From a candidate division Zixibacteria bacterium RBG-1 (GTDB lineage: Bacteria > Zixibacteria > MSB-5A5 > DSPP01 > RBG-1), in the NCBI GenBank assembly GCA_000447245.1, contig AUYT01000001.1, forward strand, positions 104,825 to 168,824: 64,000 nucleotides of DNA. Direction: 5' to 3'. Below the pieces are notes generated by a model that worked only from the letters and a program-made list of their open reading frames with translations, did not search any database and had not been told where the DNA came from. Shown here piece after piece: positions 17,928 through 25,191 of this stretch (position 1 is its first letter; every line of letters starts with the position of its first letter). Position numbers and translations under genes: made by a program.

Positions 17928-19751
17928 CTATCTCTCTAAAGCCCACTTAGGATATATGTCCAGAGCCAGCATCCACTCTTTTAGTTTTTTCACCCTTACA
18001 TTTTCATCAGCCGGCAAAAAATTGGAACGTCCTCTCCCGTCTAAAATAATTCCCGCCACTCCGCCGTTTATAGTTGTCTCAATGTTCTTATTTTTTCCAT
18101 GCCCTAAATCCATTCCCCTTTCCGGCTCCAAGTGAGCTTGGGCAGTTTCACCTACAGCCAGAGGTATCATTTTCATTTCACCATATTTTAAAACTCCGGC
18201 TTCAGTTTTTCCATCCGGTAAAATAAATTTGTATTTCAAAATCTCTTTACCTTCTTTTTCTACCCCTACCGGTGCAATACAGGTTCCTAAATGAATCAGA
18301 CAATCTTTGTCAAACACCTCTTTGGCTGCTTGAGGGTGAACTGTGGATAAAACCCCTAACTGCGGCATCATAAAGATTGAATCTACCGCTAAACGGGTGA
18401 TTCCTTCCGGCAAAAAGGCATCGATTAACATTAAAGCGGCCTGGTTTCGCCGAGGGGCGTGAGATAAAACTCCCCCGGAACCAATCAGCATATTGCAGGT
18501 CATCATATTTACAATGGTCTGGCCGGAAGCAGATTGTTCAAAGGCCTCGGCTATGGTTCTCTGCTGCTGAACCCCTTTTAAAGTAGTGGCAAAAGATTTA
18601 TGCTGGATAAACGCCAGACGCAAGGCTTCTTTGGCAATGGCTTGCTCGAAAATCAGCTCCTCCATCATCTGGGGAATGGTGGTGGGACGTATCATTTTAT
18701 TTTTGACCCGGTTTCTCAAATCCCTTTCATCCATTTTAAATGGAACCCAGCGCATTACATTGGGAAGTCCGGATTCAGCGAAGACGTTGGAGATGGAGTA
18801 ACTCATTCCCAGATTGGCAGAAACGGTTCGGTTGAAAACTCCTTGGAAAACCGAGAAGATGTCAGTGGTCGCTCCACCTATATCGACTCCGATTACCTCC
18901 ATTTTTTCCAAATCAGCAATAGTTTTGATGATTAAACCGACTGCTCCCGGGGTAGGCATAATCGGAGCATCAGTCAAGCTCATCAGCTTGCGGTATCCGG
19001 GTGCCTGGGCCATGACATGCTCCATGAATAAGTCATGTATCTTTTCCCGGGCTGGATGGAGATTTTCTCTTTCTAAAACCGGACGGATATTGTCTACTAT
19101 ATCCAAGGAAGTTTTATCCCCCAAAGTTTTCTTTATGGTTTCTCTTGCATCTTTGTTGCCGGCGTAAATGATGGGCAACTTATACCCGGTTCCCAAACGG
19201 GGCCTGGGGTCAGCGGCTGAAATTAATTCAGCAATTTCCACTACGTGAGTGAGGGTACCACCATCAACGCCCCCGGAAAGTAAAATCATATCCGGCCGCA
19301 GGTGTCTGATTCTTTCAATTTGCTGGTGAGGGAGTCGCTTATCATTGGCCGCTATCACATCCATAACGATAGCACCTGCACCTAAAGCCGCTCTTTCCGC
19401 AGATTCGGCGGTCATACTGCGGACCACGCCGGCTACCATCATCTGCAGACCTCCTCCAGCAGAAGAGGTGGAAATGTAGATATCTGTGCCGACACCATTT
19501 TGAGCCGGTTTGATTATCTGTCCTTTTTCATCTAAAAGTTTCCGTCCGGAAAGCTCTTCTACTTCGGCGATGGCATTTAAAACCCCCATGGTGACATCTT
19601 CAAACGGGGCTTCCACGGTGGTGGGGGCTTCTCCTCTGACGATCAGTCGATATTCGTCACCATGTTTTTCGATTAAGATGGCTTTGGTGGTGGTGGAGCC
19701 ACAGTCCGTGGCTACGATTATTTTAATATCTTCGGGTTTTAATTCTTTCAT
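17928..19751 (-). CDS. MutL/GlmL-like ASKHA-fold ATPase
   Basis: A 607-residue cytoplasmic protein with the actin/Hsp70-type ATPase signatures: phosphate-1 DCGSTTTKA (about residues 16-24), phosphate-2 IGVDIGGATTDIFS (about 288-301) and an adenosine-type motif LIGSGGVLSH (about 425). The best match I recognise is the glutamate mutase accessory protein MutL/GlmL. However, no mutase subunit genes are present in the window, and the gene is the first of an operon of membrane proteins. Longer than the GlmL length I recall (about 460), with extra C-terminal sequence. Role inferred: an ATP-driven switch or chaperone for the membrane complex. A good promoter lies upstream. Confidence 0.82.
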   Translation of the reverse strand: MKELKPEDIKIIVATDCGSTTTKAILIEKHGDEYRLIVRGEAPTTVEAPFEDVTMGVLNAIAEVEELSGRKLLDEKGQIIKPAQNGVGTDIYISTSSAGGGLQMMVAGVVRSMTAESAERAALGAGAIVMDVIAANDKRLPHQQIERIRHLRPDMILLSGGVDGGTLTHVVEIAELISAADPRPRLGTGYKLPIIYAGNKDARETIKKTLGDKTSLDIVDNIRPVLERENLHPAREKIHDLFMEHVMAQAPGYRKLMSLTDAPIMPTPGAVGLIIKTIADLEKMEVIGVDIGGATTDIFSVFQGVFNRTVSANLGMSYSISNVFAESGLPNVMRWVPFKMDERDLRNRVKNKMIRPTTIPQMMEELIFEQAIAKEALRLAFIQHKSFATTLKGVQQQRTIAEAFEQSASGQTIVNMMTCNMLIGSGGVLSHAPRRNQAALMLIDAFLPEGITRLAVDSIFMMPQLGVLSTVHPQAAKEVFDKDCLIHLGTCIAPVGVEKEGKEILKYKFILPDGKTEAGVLKYGEMKMIPLAVGETAQAHLEPERGMDLGHGKNKNIETTINGGVAGIILDGRGRSNFLPADENVRVKKLKEWMLALDIYPKWALER

Positions 19752-19789
19752 AAGATAATCTTAATTGATTCTTTCTAATACAATCTATA

Positions 19790-19818
19790 AATATATAAAA
19801 AAGTAAGCAGTTTCACAA
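19790..19818 (-). promoter_or_regulatory. Promoter of the MutL-like/ABCD operon
   Basis: Read on the minus strand, TTGTGA (19818-19813) and TATATT (19795-19790) are separated by 17 bp. The -35 element lies inside the 16-bp element at 19811-19826, which is also found at the CDF gene promoter. The leader would be about 30 bases. Confidence 0.7.
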
Positions 19819-19826
19819 ATGGAAAT
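19811..19826. promoter_or_regulatory. Shared 16-bp operator-like element, copy 1
   Basis: TTTCACAAATGGAAAT, an imperfect dyad (TTTC...GAAA), identical in 16 of 16 positions to 20816-20831. It covers the -35 region of the operon promoter, a position suited to a regulator. It could equally be a constrained or duplicated promoter core. Confidence 0.6.
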
Positions 19827-19887
19827 TCGGCTATTCGGCCAATTGGGAGGGTTGAATTGTGATTTGCAGTAAATATTGTTAAACTAA

Positions 19888-20784
19888 CTATTTTTGATCT
19901 GGTTCGATATGCACTAAGACATCCCTTATTTTAGAATACTGACTGCGCAATTGGTCTTTCACGTCGTGCCCAATTTTATGAGCTTCCCGCACTGGCAGAT
20001 TGGCATCCACGATCACATGCAGGTCCACATAATAATCAAACCCCATTTTTCTCACAAAACATTTATCTAAACCGACCACTCCCGGAACTTGAGAAGCGAT
20101 CTGTATTACTTGTTTAGTTACTTCTCCGGAAGGGGCAGTATCCATCGCTTCCAAAATAGCTGGTCGTAAAAGCCTGACACCATTGAAAACAATCACTCCG
20201 GAAGCAAATAAAGCGGCCCAGTCATCTGCACTCTCATAGCCAGGTCCTCCAATCAAGGCAATCGAAATACCTATAAAAGCCGCTAAAGAGGTCAAAGCAT
20301 CAGATCGGTGGTGCCAGGCATCAGTTTTCACGGCTGTACTTTCTACACTTTGTCCAGCTTTGAATACAAAACGAAACAGAGTCTCTTTAGTTATGACCAC
20401 TATCACTAAAACCAATAGGGTAAATGGGGCTGGAGCATGGTGAGGAATTTTGATTTCCCGGATGCTCTGGATGGCAATGCTGATAGCGGCTACGATTAGT
20501 CCTAAAGCCACTACTGCTGCTGCTAAAGGTTCGGCTTTGCCGTGGCCATAGGGATGGTCTTTGTCCGGTGGAACTTTGGAAATTCTAAGTCCTCCTAAGA
20601 CCACTAGAGAGCTAAACACATCGGTGCCGGATTCAATGGCATCAGCGATCAGAGCATAAGAGTTTCCCAATATCCCGGCTATTCCCTTAATTCCAGCTAA
20701 CAGGGCATTGGCTAAGATACCGATGATGGTGGTGCGTGCGCCAACTGTGGCAGGATGGGTATCAGGTGATTTGTACTGGTTCAT
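19888..20784 (-). CDS. Cation diffusion facilitator family metal exporter
   Basis: A 298-residue inner-membrane proton/metal antiporter. Six helices are followed by a cytoplasmic domain (about 215-298, VVGLDKCFVRKMG, DLHVIVD) typical of CDF dimerisation domains. Helix 2 carries ALIADAIESGTDV and helix 5 DAWHHRSDALTS, the places where the transport-site ligands lie; the usual H/D at the first ligand position is Glu in an ESGTD reading. The loop DHPYGHGKAEPLA is also characteristic. The metal is not predictable with confidence. It is transcribed from its own promoter, which resembles that of the adjacent operon. Confidence 0.93.
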   Translation of the reverse strand: MNQYKSPDTHPATVGARTTIIGILANALLAGIKGIAGILGNSYALIADAIESGTDVFSSLVVLGGLRISKVPPDKDHPYGHGKAEPLAAAVVALGLIVAAISIAIQSIREIKIPHHAPAPFTLLVLVIVVITKETLFRFVFKAGQSVESTAVKTDAWHHRSDALTSLAAFIGISIALIGGPGYESADDWAALFASGVIVFNGVRLLRPAILEAMDTAPSGEVTKQVIQIASQVPGVVGLDKCFVRKMGFDYYVDLHVIVDANLPVREAHKIGHDVKDQLRSQYSKIRDVLVHIEPDQK

Positions 20785-20794
20785 AGGAAGATTA

Positions 20795-20823
20795 ATTATA
20801 TGAAAAGGTGAGATGTTTCACAA
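20795..20823 (-). promoter_or_regulatory. Promoter of the CDF exporter gene, apparently leaderless
   Basis: On the minus strand TTGTGA (20823-20818), a 17-bp spacer, and a perfect TATAAT (20800-20795). The start codon follows only 10 bp after the -10 element, so the transcript should have almost no leader. The spacer also resembles that of the promoter at 19790-19818. Confidence 0.78.
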
Positions 20824-20831
20824 ATGGAAAT
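20816..20831. promoter_or_regulatory. Shared 16-bp operator-like element, copy 2
   Basis: TTTCACAAATGGAAAT, exactly as at 19811-19826 and in the same register relative to the -35 element. This links the CDF gene to the MutL-like operon in regulation or by duplication. Confidence 0.6.
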
Positions 20832-20842
20832 ATGGGGATATT

Positions 20843-20928
20843 AGCTCTGGGTTCGGGGACCCAGAGCTACCCAATTAGGGTAGGTCGGGTTTACTCTGAG
20901 GTATCGAACGAGTCCCCGCACCCGACCT
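20843..20928. repeat. Two perfect palindromic hairpin repeats
   Basis: AGCTCTGGGT at 20843-20852 pairs perfectly with ACCCAGAGCT at 20859-20868. AGGTCGGGT at 20882-20890 pairs with ACCCGACCT at 20920-20928. They lie after the beta-barrel gene and before the CDF promoter and could end or stabilise the upstream transcript, though no T-run follows. Confidence 0.7.
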
Positions 20929-20935
20929 AAATTAT

Positions 20936-21544
20936 TCATTTACAACCAGAGCAATAAAATATTAAATGGCCCGAGAAGTACGTAGTGTTGCCTCCGTCTA
21001 TAAATTGATTCAGTCTGTGACTTCGAGAGTCGAAGAAATTGATAAAATATTTGAAGTTTGCACCTAATGATAACCTGTTAGAAATTTCATAGTCAATTCC
21101 TAACCCAACATTGAAAGGATCCGCATCTAACTTTTCGTATTCTATTTGATAATTACGGGTATAGGTGAAATTATAATTCCAATAAAAATATCCATCACCG
21201 TATCCTGCAGAAATAAAAGGAGAAATACCCTTCCCTATCGTAACAGGATAGAGTTTTAAATTGATGAAATGAGAGTGATAGTAGCCATAATCAACCATTA
21301 TCCCTTGGGCGGAATCAGGCTCTTGTTTGATGTAGAGAGTTCCAGCTTCAAGAGCTATAAGCTTGTTAAATCTGTATCCAATTAACAAACCTCCACCTGT
21401 TCCAGCTTGATATGTATTAGCTAAATCACCATAAGTTTTACCAAAACCATAAACACCGCATAGATATACACCTTTTCCTCCGAAAGCTAATGGAGCGAGA
21501 ATTATTAGAATAACAAAAAGCAATAAAAATTTTTTCAAAAGCAT
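20936..21544 (-). CDS. Small outer-membrane beta-barrel protein
   Basis: A 202-residue exported protein with a signal peptide (about 1-22, ending LAFGG). The mature part consists of alternating short amphipathic strands (GVYGFGKTYGDL, GGGLLIGYRFNKLIALEAG, YGDGYFYWNYNF, SLGANFKYFINFF), as in eight-stranded OmpA/OmpX-like barrels. The C-terminus ends with a Cys-containing tail (FYCSGCK) rather than the usual aromatic residue. It is separated from neighbours by repeats and is probably monocistronic. Confidence 0.75.
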   Translation of the reverse strand: MLLKKFLLLFVILIILAPLAFGGKGVYLCGVYGFGKTYGDLANTYQAGTGGGLLIGYRFNKLIALEAGTLYIKQEPDSAQGIMVDYGYYHSHFINLKLYPVTIGKGISPFISAGYGDGYFYWNYNFTYTRNYQIEYEKLDADPFNVGLGIDYEISNRLSLGANFKYFINFFDSRSHRLNQFIDGGNTTYFSGHLIFYCSGCK

Positions 21545-21599
21545 ACTTTCCTCCGGATGTTATAGAATCTGTAGTTTTTTGGAATTGGCTGTTCTTCCA

Positions 21600-21989
21600 T
21601 TATAGCTCCCCCGATTTTCTCAGTTTCTTCTCCTCTTTCCTTTTTCTCTTCTCTTCTTTTTCTTTCTTCAACATCTCCGCATCCAGCTCCTCTATCCTCT
21701 GTAATAGCCGCTCCACATTCTCCCTTTCCTCCATCATCCTCACAAACTCATTATAATCTCTGACCGTAAAAACTGCCTGCACAAACGGCTCAAAGAAAAC
21801 CAGCATCTGCGAACCCACAAAATTCAAGGGCTTGACCGACTCCAAAAACAAAATCGCCGGCACCGTCATCCTCCAGGTCACAACTTTATGGGCAATCTTA
21901 TCTAAAATCTCCTCCTGCTTAGGAGTCAGAGGAGTGGTTTCCACTTTAAATCCGGCTCTGTTCCAGAAAAAAATATCTTTAAATCTCAT
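21600..21989 (-). CDS. Unknown 129-residue protein with charged C-terminal coiled coil
   Basis: A soluble or peripheral protein with a mixed N-terminal region (FLESVKPLNFVGSQMLVFFEPFVQAVF) and a C-terminal segment of nearly pure Glu/Lys/Arg (about 85-129), likely a long helix. It overlaps the upstream gene by four bases (ATGA), so the two are translationally coupled. No family recognised. Confidence 0.6.
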   Translation of the reverse strand: MRFKDIFFWNRAGFKVETTPLTPKQEEILDKIAHKVVTWRMTVPAILFLESVKPLNFVGSQMLVFFEPFVQAVFTVRDYNEFVRMMEERENVERLLQRIEELDAEMLKKEKEEKRKRKEEKKLRKSGEL

Positions 21990-22402
21990 TGTGGTTCGGT
22001 TTTGATATGCTCTTTCACAAAATTCAAAACTTCCTCTTTGTTGTCATTATATATCAGATACAGCCCTCGAAAATTTTCCATTCTGGATGGCTTGGGAAAT
22101 GGAGACAGAAAAACTCCATTTTTATCCGCATAAAAACTCCTAAAAAAATCCCAGGTTTTCTCTTTTCTGGTGGCTACATATTTAACCATGACTTTCTCCG
22201 GAGTGAGTTCAAAAACCGTTGGGAAAAAATACGCCGACAAAGAAGCCCCCAGAACAAAAATAGCCAGAAGTAAATATCCCAAAGAAAGTGTGTACCAATA
22301 CACCGAACCCCACACCACCATCAAAATCAGCGTCAGAAGAAAAGTCTTCTTTTTATTTTTTTTGAGAGGATGGACTACCCATTTTAAGCTGACATCTGAC
22401 AT
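21986..22402 (-). CDS. Membrane protein with PH-like domain
   Basis: A 138-residue protein: basic N-terminus, two membrane helices (about 22-38 and 40-60), then a domain with strands FELTPEKVMVKYVATRKEKTW and FRGLYLIYND, resembling bacterial PH-like domains. It overlaps the next gene by four bases. Another two-helix/PH-like protein occurs in the ATP synthase operon (42389-42907) but I see no close relation. The function is unknown. Confidence 0.6.
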   Translation of the reverse strand: MSDVSLKWVVHPLKKNKKKTFLLTLILMVVWGSVYWYTLSLGYLLLAIFVLGASLSAYFFPTVFELTPEKVMVKYVATRKEKTWDFFRSFYADKNGVFLSPFPKPSRMENFRGLYLIYNDNKEEVLNFVKEHIKTEPQ

Positions 22403-22405
22403 AAA

Positions 22406-22630
22406 CTACTTTTTTTCTTCTGCGGGAGGAGCATCCGGAGCTTTGTATCTTTCCTGCCGGACCCTGCCTAACTCTTCCAGAAGCTCCGGGGCTTGAAAGA
22501 TTTGCTTTTTGAGCAGCAACTTCACCAGCGCCTCTTGAGCCAGATTATTAGCCAGGGTCAGCTCCTCAAACGAAATCTCTTTTTCCTTTCCATCCACAAT
22601 AATTTTTAAGGCAACTTTTTTCGGCTCCAA
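22406..22630 (-). CDS. Small hypothetical protein, first of a three-gene set
   Basis: A 74-residue charged protein (EPKKVALKIIVDGKEKEISFEEL). The TTG start is supported by AAAGGA a few bases upstream. It is followed 3 bp later by the PH-like membrane protein and then the coiled-coil protein, forming a compact set of three. No family recognised. Confidence 0.55.
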   Translation of the reverse strand: MEPKKVALKIIVDGKEKEISFEELTLANNLAQEALVKLLLKKQIFQAPELLEELGRVRQERYKAPDAPPAEEKK

Positions 22631-22656
22631 TATTGTTCCTTTATTTGAAGTGGAGT

Positions 22657-23493
22657 TTAGGAAGAACTTTTTTGTGATTTTAAACTTTCATTCAAGCTTC
22701 CGGTCCGATACCCTTCCAAGTCCAGAGTAATGTATAAGAATCCAATCTCTTTGAATCTTTTGGCCGCTTTCTGGCGAGTTTCTTCATTCAAAAACTTGGG
22801 AATTTCTGTCGGCTCTAATTCAATCCGGGCTATTTTATCATGATGCCTGACTCTTAGCTGGTGGAAACCTAAAGAGCGTAAATACGACTCGGCTTGCTCA
22901 ATCTGAGCCAGTTTCTCCGGAGTAATTTTTTCACCATATGGAACTCTACTGGACAAACAAGCCATCGCCGGCTTATCCCAAATAGTGAGGTTTAACTCTT
23001 TGGCAATCTGCCGAATCTCTTCTTTATCCAACTGGGCTTCTATTAAAGGAGATTTAATCCCAAATTTAAAAGCCGCTTTTCTCCCCGGACGAAAATCTTT
23101 TTGGTCCGATAAATTGGCACCGTCCAAGATGTGAGGAATGTCATTCTCCTGGGCAATCGTTTGCAGTTTGGTGTACAGCTCATCCTTGCAGAAAAAACAG
23201 CGGTTGAGTGGATTTTCAGCATAATTCGGATTTTCTACTTCATCAGTTTTAATAACCAAATGGCGGCCGTTTAGACCGAAATCCTGACCTAACTTCACGG
23301 CATTATCTAATTCTTCTTTGGGATAGCTTGGAGAATCGGCTGTAATGGCCAAAACATTTTCTGCCCCCAGTGTATCGCAAGCCACTTTCAAAACCAAAGC
23401 TGAATCCACACCACCCGAAAAAGCCACCAAAACTTTCTGGTAACTTTGCAAAATTGATTTTAGATTTTGATATTTTTCTTGGTAGCTTTTCAT
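22657..23493 (-). CDS. larE: LarE-like ATP-dependent sacrificial sulfur transferase
   Basis: A PP-loop ATPase of 278 residues with SGGVDS at 26-31. Cys179 in KPAMACLSSRVPYG corresponds to the cysteine that LarE gives up as sulfur when building the nickel-pincer nucleotide cofactor of lactate racemase. NRCFFCK (Cys99, Cys102) is an additional conserved pair. Lar partners (LarB, LarC) are absent from the window, so the physiological acceptor is uncertain. It is preceded by an intergenic gap and followed by the three-gene unknown set. Confidence 0.88.
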   Translation of the reverse strand: MKSYQEKYQNLKSILQSYQKVLVAFSGGVDSALVLKVACDTLGAENVLAITADSPSYPKEELDNAVKLGQDFGLNGRHLVIKTDEVENPNYAENPLNRCFFCKDELYTKLQTIAQENDIPHILDGANLSDQKDFRPGRKAAFKFGIKSPLIEAQLDKEEIRQIAKELNLTIWDKPAMACLSSRVPYGEKITPEKLAQIEQAESYLRSLGFHQLRVRHHDKIARIELEPTEIPKFLNEETRQKAAKRFKEIGFLYITLDLEGYRTGSLNESLKSQKSSS

Positions 23494-23620
23494 ATAATCA
23501 ATATAAAAATTTTTTAAAAAATAAACAAGCTTTTTATTGAAAATACGTCTGATCTGAAGCTAAAGATAGGGATTTAGATATACTGTCGGTAAAAAATTAA
23601 TGGAAGAAACTTGAAAACCT

Positions 23621-24103
23621 TTACAAAGAATATTTCCCGAAATCTTCCGGATTGATTCTTCTCAATCTTTCCCGCAGAGATTCAGGGTCGGAAAAATCGG
23701 GGGTGATGCCGTCCCCTCTTTTAAGCTGAAACAGCTCATCTGCCACAAAAATCGGGGCACCGGATTTCAAAGCCAAAGCAATCGAATCCGAGGGACGGGC
23801 GTCCACCTCCATGGTTTTACCTTTGATATCGATGTACACTTTGGCATAAAAAGTTTGGTTAATTAGTTCGGTCACTTCTATTTTTTGGACTTTGCCACCC
23901 ATAGATTCAATACAGGATTTCAATAAATCATGGGTCAAAGGTCTTTTGGAAGATAAACCGGAAAGCTCCATGGCAATCGCCCAGGCCTCGTAATGCCCAA
24001 TCCAGATCGGCAGAATTTTTTCAGAATCATCCGGAGCCAAAATTATCACCGGAGAGTTGGTGGTCACATCTAAGGCCAGGCCGTTGATTTTTACTTTCTG
24101 CAT
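23621..24103 (-). CDS. Bifunctional nuclease family (DUF151) protein
   Basis: A 160-residue protein with the BFN-domain signature: a start VKINGLALD, PDDSEKILPIWIGHYEA, RPLTHDLLKS, and the C-terminal DARPSDSIALALKSGAPIFV. Family members have reported DNase and RNase activity. Residues after 140 form an Arg-rich tail (RERLRRIN). The gene lies downstream of rplI, in a common but not invariant neighbourhood. Confidence 0.9.
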   Translation of the reverse strand: MQKVKINGLALDVTTNSPVIILAPDDSEKILPIWIGHYEAWAIAMELSGLSSKRPLTHDLLKSCIESMGGKVQKIEVTELINQTFYAKVYIDIKGKTMEVDARPSDSIALALKSGAPIFVADELFQLKRGDGITPDFSDPESLRERLRRINPEDFGKYSL

Positions 24104-24125
24104 CTTTGTTTCGTTTAAGCTGAAT

Positions 24126-24140
24126 CTGTCGAACCGCCTA
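24126..24140. repeat. GTCGAACC-type repeat fragment
   Basis: The segment CTGTCGAACCGCC in the gap between rplI and the nuclease gene matches the core of the GTGAG...GTCGAAC repeat family listed under 24696-24730 and elsewhere. Confidence 0.4.
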
Positions 24141-24210
24141 TTATATATACGCTTCTGCCTGCAAACCCTGACTGTAATTTAGACTGCCATCGGTTTTTGT
24201 CAACTCCAAA

Positions 24211-24681
24211 TCAGAGAATTTCCGATTCCTCTTTTTTGGCTTGCTTGACCACCCACACTTTCAGGTTAGCGGTCACCTCCGGATGAATCTTGACCGGTAC
24301 CGTATAAACCCCCAAAGCTTTCAGCGGTTCCTCTAGCATTACCGCTCTTTTATCCACCACAAATCCTTTATCCATTAGGAGTTTGGCGATATCGGCTGCC
24401 GTCACCGAGCCGAAGACTTTGTCTTCCTCACCTACTAATACTTCGGCCGTGCAGGAGATCTGCTCCAGCTTATCCCGCAGTTTTTCTGATTCTTTCTGAA
24501 GTTTTTGCTCCCGGGAGGTTTTTTGTCTTTTGATCTCTTCGATGGAAGATAAACTGGAAGTGTTGGCTGGAACGGCTAAGTTGCGGGGCAGAAGAAAATT
24601 TCGGGCGAAACCTTCTTTGACCTCTTTTACCTCCCCGCATTTACCTAACTTTTCTACATCCTCTTTTAAAATAACTTTCAT
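24211..24681 (-). CDS. rplI: 50S ribosomal protein L9
   Basis: A 156-residue protein. The N-terminal domain starts MKVILKEDVEKLGKCGEVKEVKEGFARNF as in L9, followed by a long connecting helix (about 42-75) and a C-terminal domain. A Lys/Glu tail closes it. The gene follows rpsR in the S6-SSB-S18-L9 order known from many bacteria. Confidence 0.97.
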   Translation of the reverse strand: MKVILKEDVEKLGKCGEVKEVKEGFARNFLLPRNLAVPANTSSLSSIEEIKRQKTSREQKLQKESEKLRDKLEQISCTAEVLVGEEDKVFGSVTAADIAKLLMDKGFVVDKRAVMLEEPLKALGVYTVPVKIHPEVTANLKVWVVKQAKKEESEIL

Positions 24682-24695
24682 ATTTCTCCTCTGGT

Positions 24696-24738
24696 GGTGA
24701 GTTTATAGTTCGACTGGCTCACTATAAATTGAACCGCT
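24696..24738. repeat. GTGAG...GTCGAAC repeat family, inverted copy
   Basis: TTATAGT (24703-24709) pairs with ACTATAA (24721-24727) around TTCGACTGGCTC. It occupies the gap between rpsR and rplI. Related copies are at 25088, 26010, 27353, 35685, 38275 and 58547. Confidence 0.65.
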
Positions 24739-24834
24739 AATCTTGCTGTTATTTGAAATTTTTTTGCGAAACCCTATCTGCCAAATATAAGACTACTTGC
24801 TTAATACAAATATTTGGCCTATGGAATCCATTCT

Positions 24835-25071
24835 TTATCTATACGTTTCCGCGGTAAAGGGAAGCAAAGCCAGATGGCGAGCTCTTTTTAAAGCTTGGGT
24901 CATTTTTCTTTGATGGCTGGCGCAGTTACCCGTAATTCGGCGGGGTAAAATTCTTCCCCGGTCGCTCAAAAACCGCCTCAGAATTCTTTCGTCTTTGTAA
25001 TCGATATTTACCAGGTTCTGTTCACAGAAGCGGCAGATTTTCTTTCTTCTTTTCTCAAATTCTTCTAACAT
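24835..25071 (-). CDS. rpsR: 30S ribosomal protein S18
   Basis: A 78-residue protein containing the S18 core ([35 protein letters not shown]). The Cys pair in CRFCE together with Cys and His in TGNCASHQ suggests the zinc-containing form. The start ATG has an AGGAGAG Shine-Dalgarno. Part of the rpsF-ssb-rpsR-rplI operon. Confidence 0.96.
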   Translation of the reverse strand: MLEEFEKRRKKICRFCEQNLVNIDYKDERILRRFLSDRGRILPRRITGNCASHQRKMTQALKRARHLALLPFTAETYR

Positions 25072-25087
25072 ATCTCTCCTTTATTTA

Positions 25088-25153
25088 TGGTGAGCCTGTC
25101 GAACCACTTATGGTGAGTTTACAGTTCGATTTCCTCACTGTAAACCGAACCAG
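25088..25153. repeat. GTGAG...GTCGAAC repeat family, two tandem copies
   Basis: Two units: GGTGAGCCTGTCGAACCAC, then TTTACAGT (25118-25125) pairing with ACTGTAAA (25137-25144). They fill the ssb-rpsR gap. Confidence 0.65.
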
Positions 25154-25191
25154 CTTAGGCTTCGTGTAATTGAATTAATATAGTGCCGCCC

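Noticed and set aside
17928-19751. Glutamate mutase operon
   Set aside because: Only the MutL-like ATPase is present; no cobalamin-binding or catalytic mutase subunit is encoded in the window.
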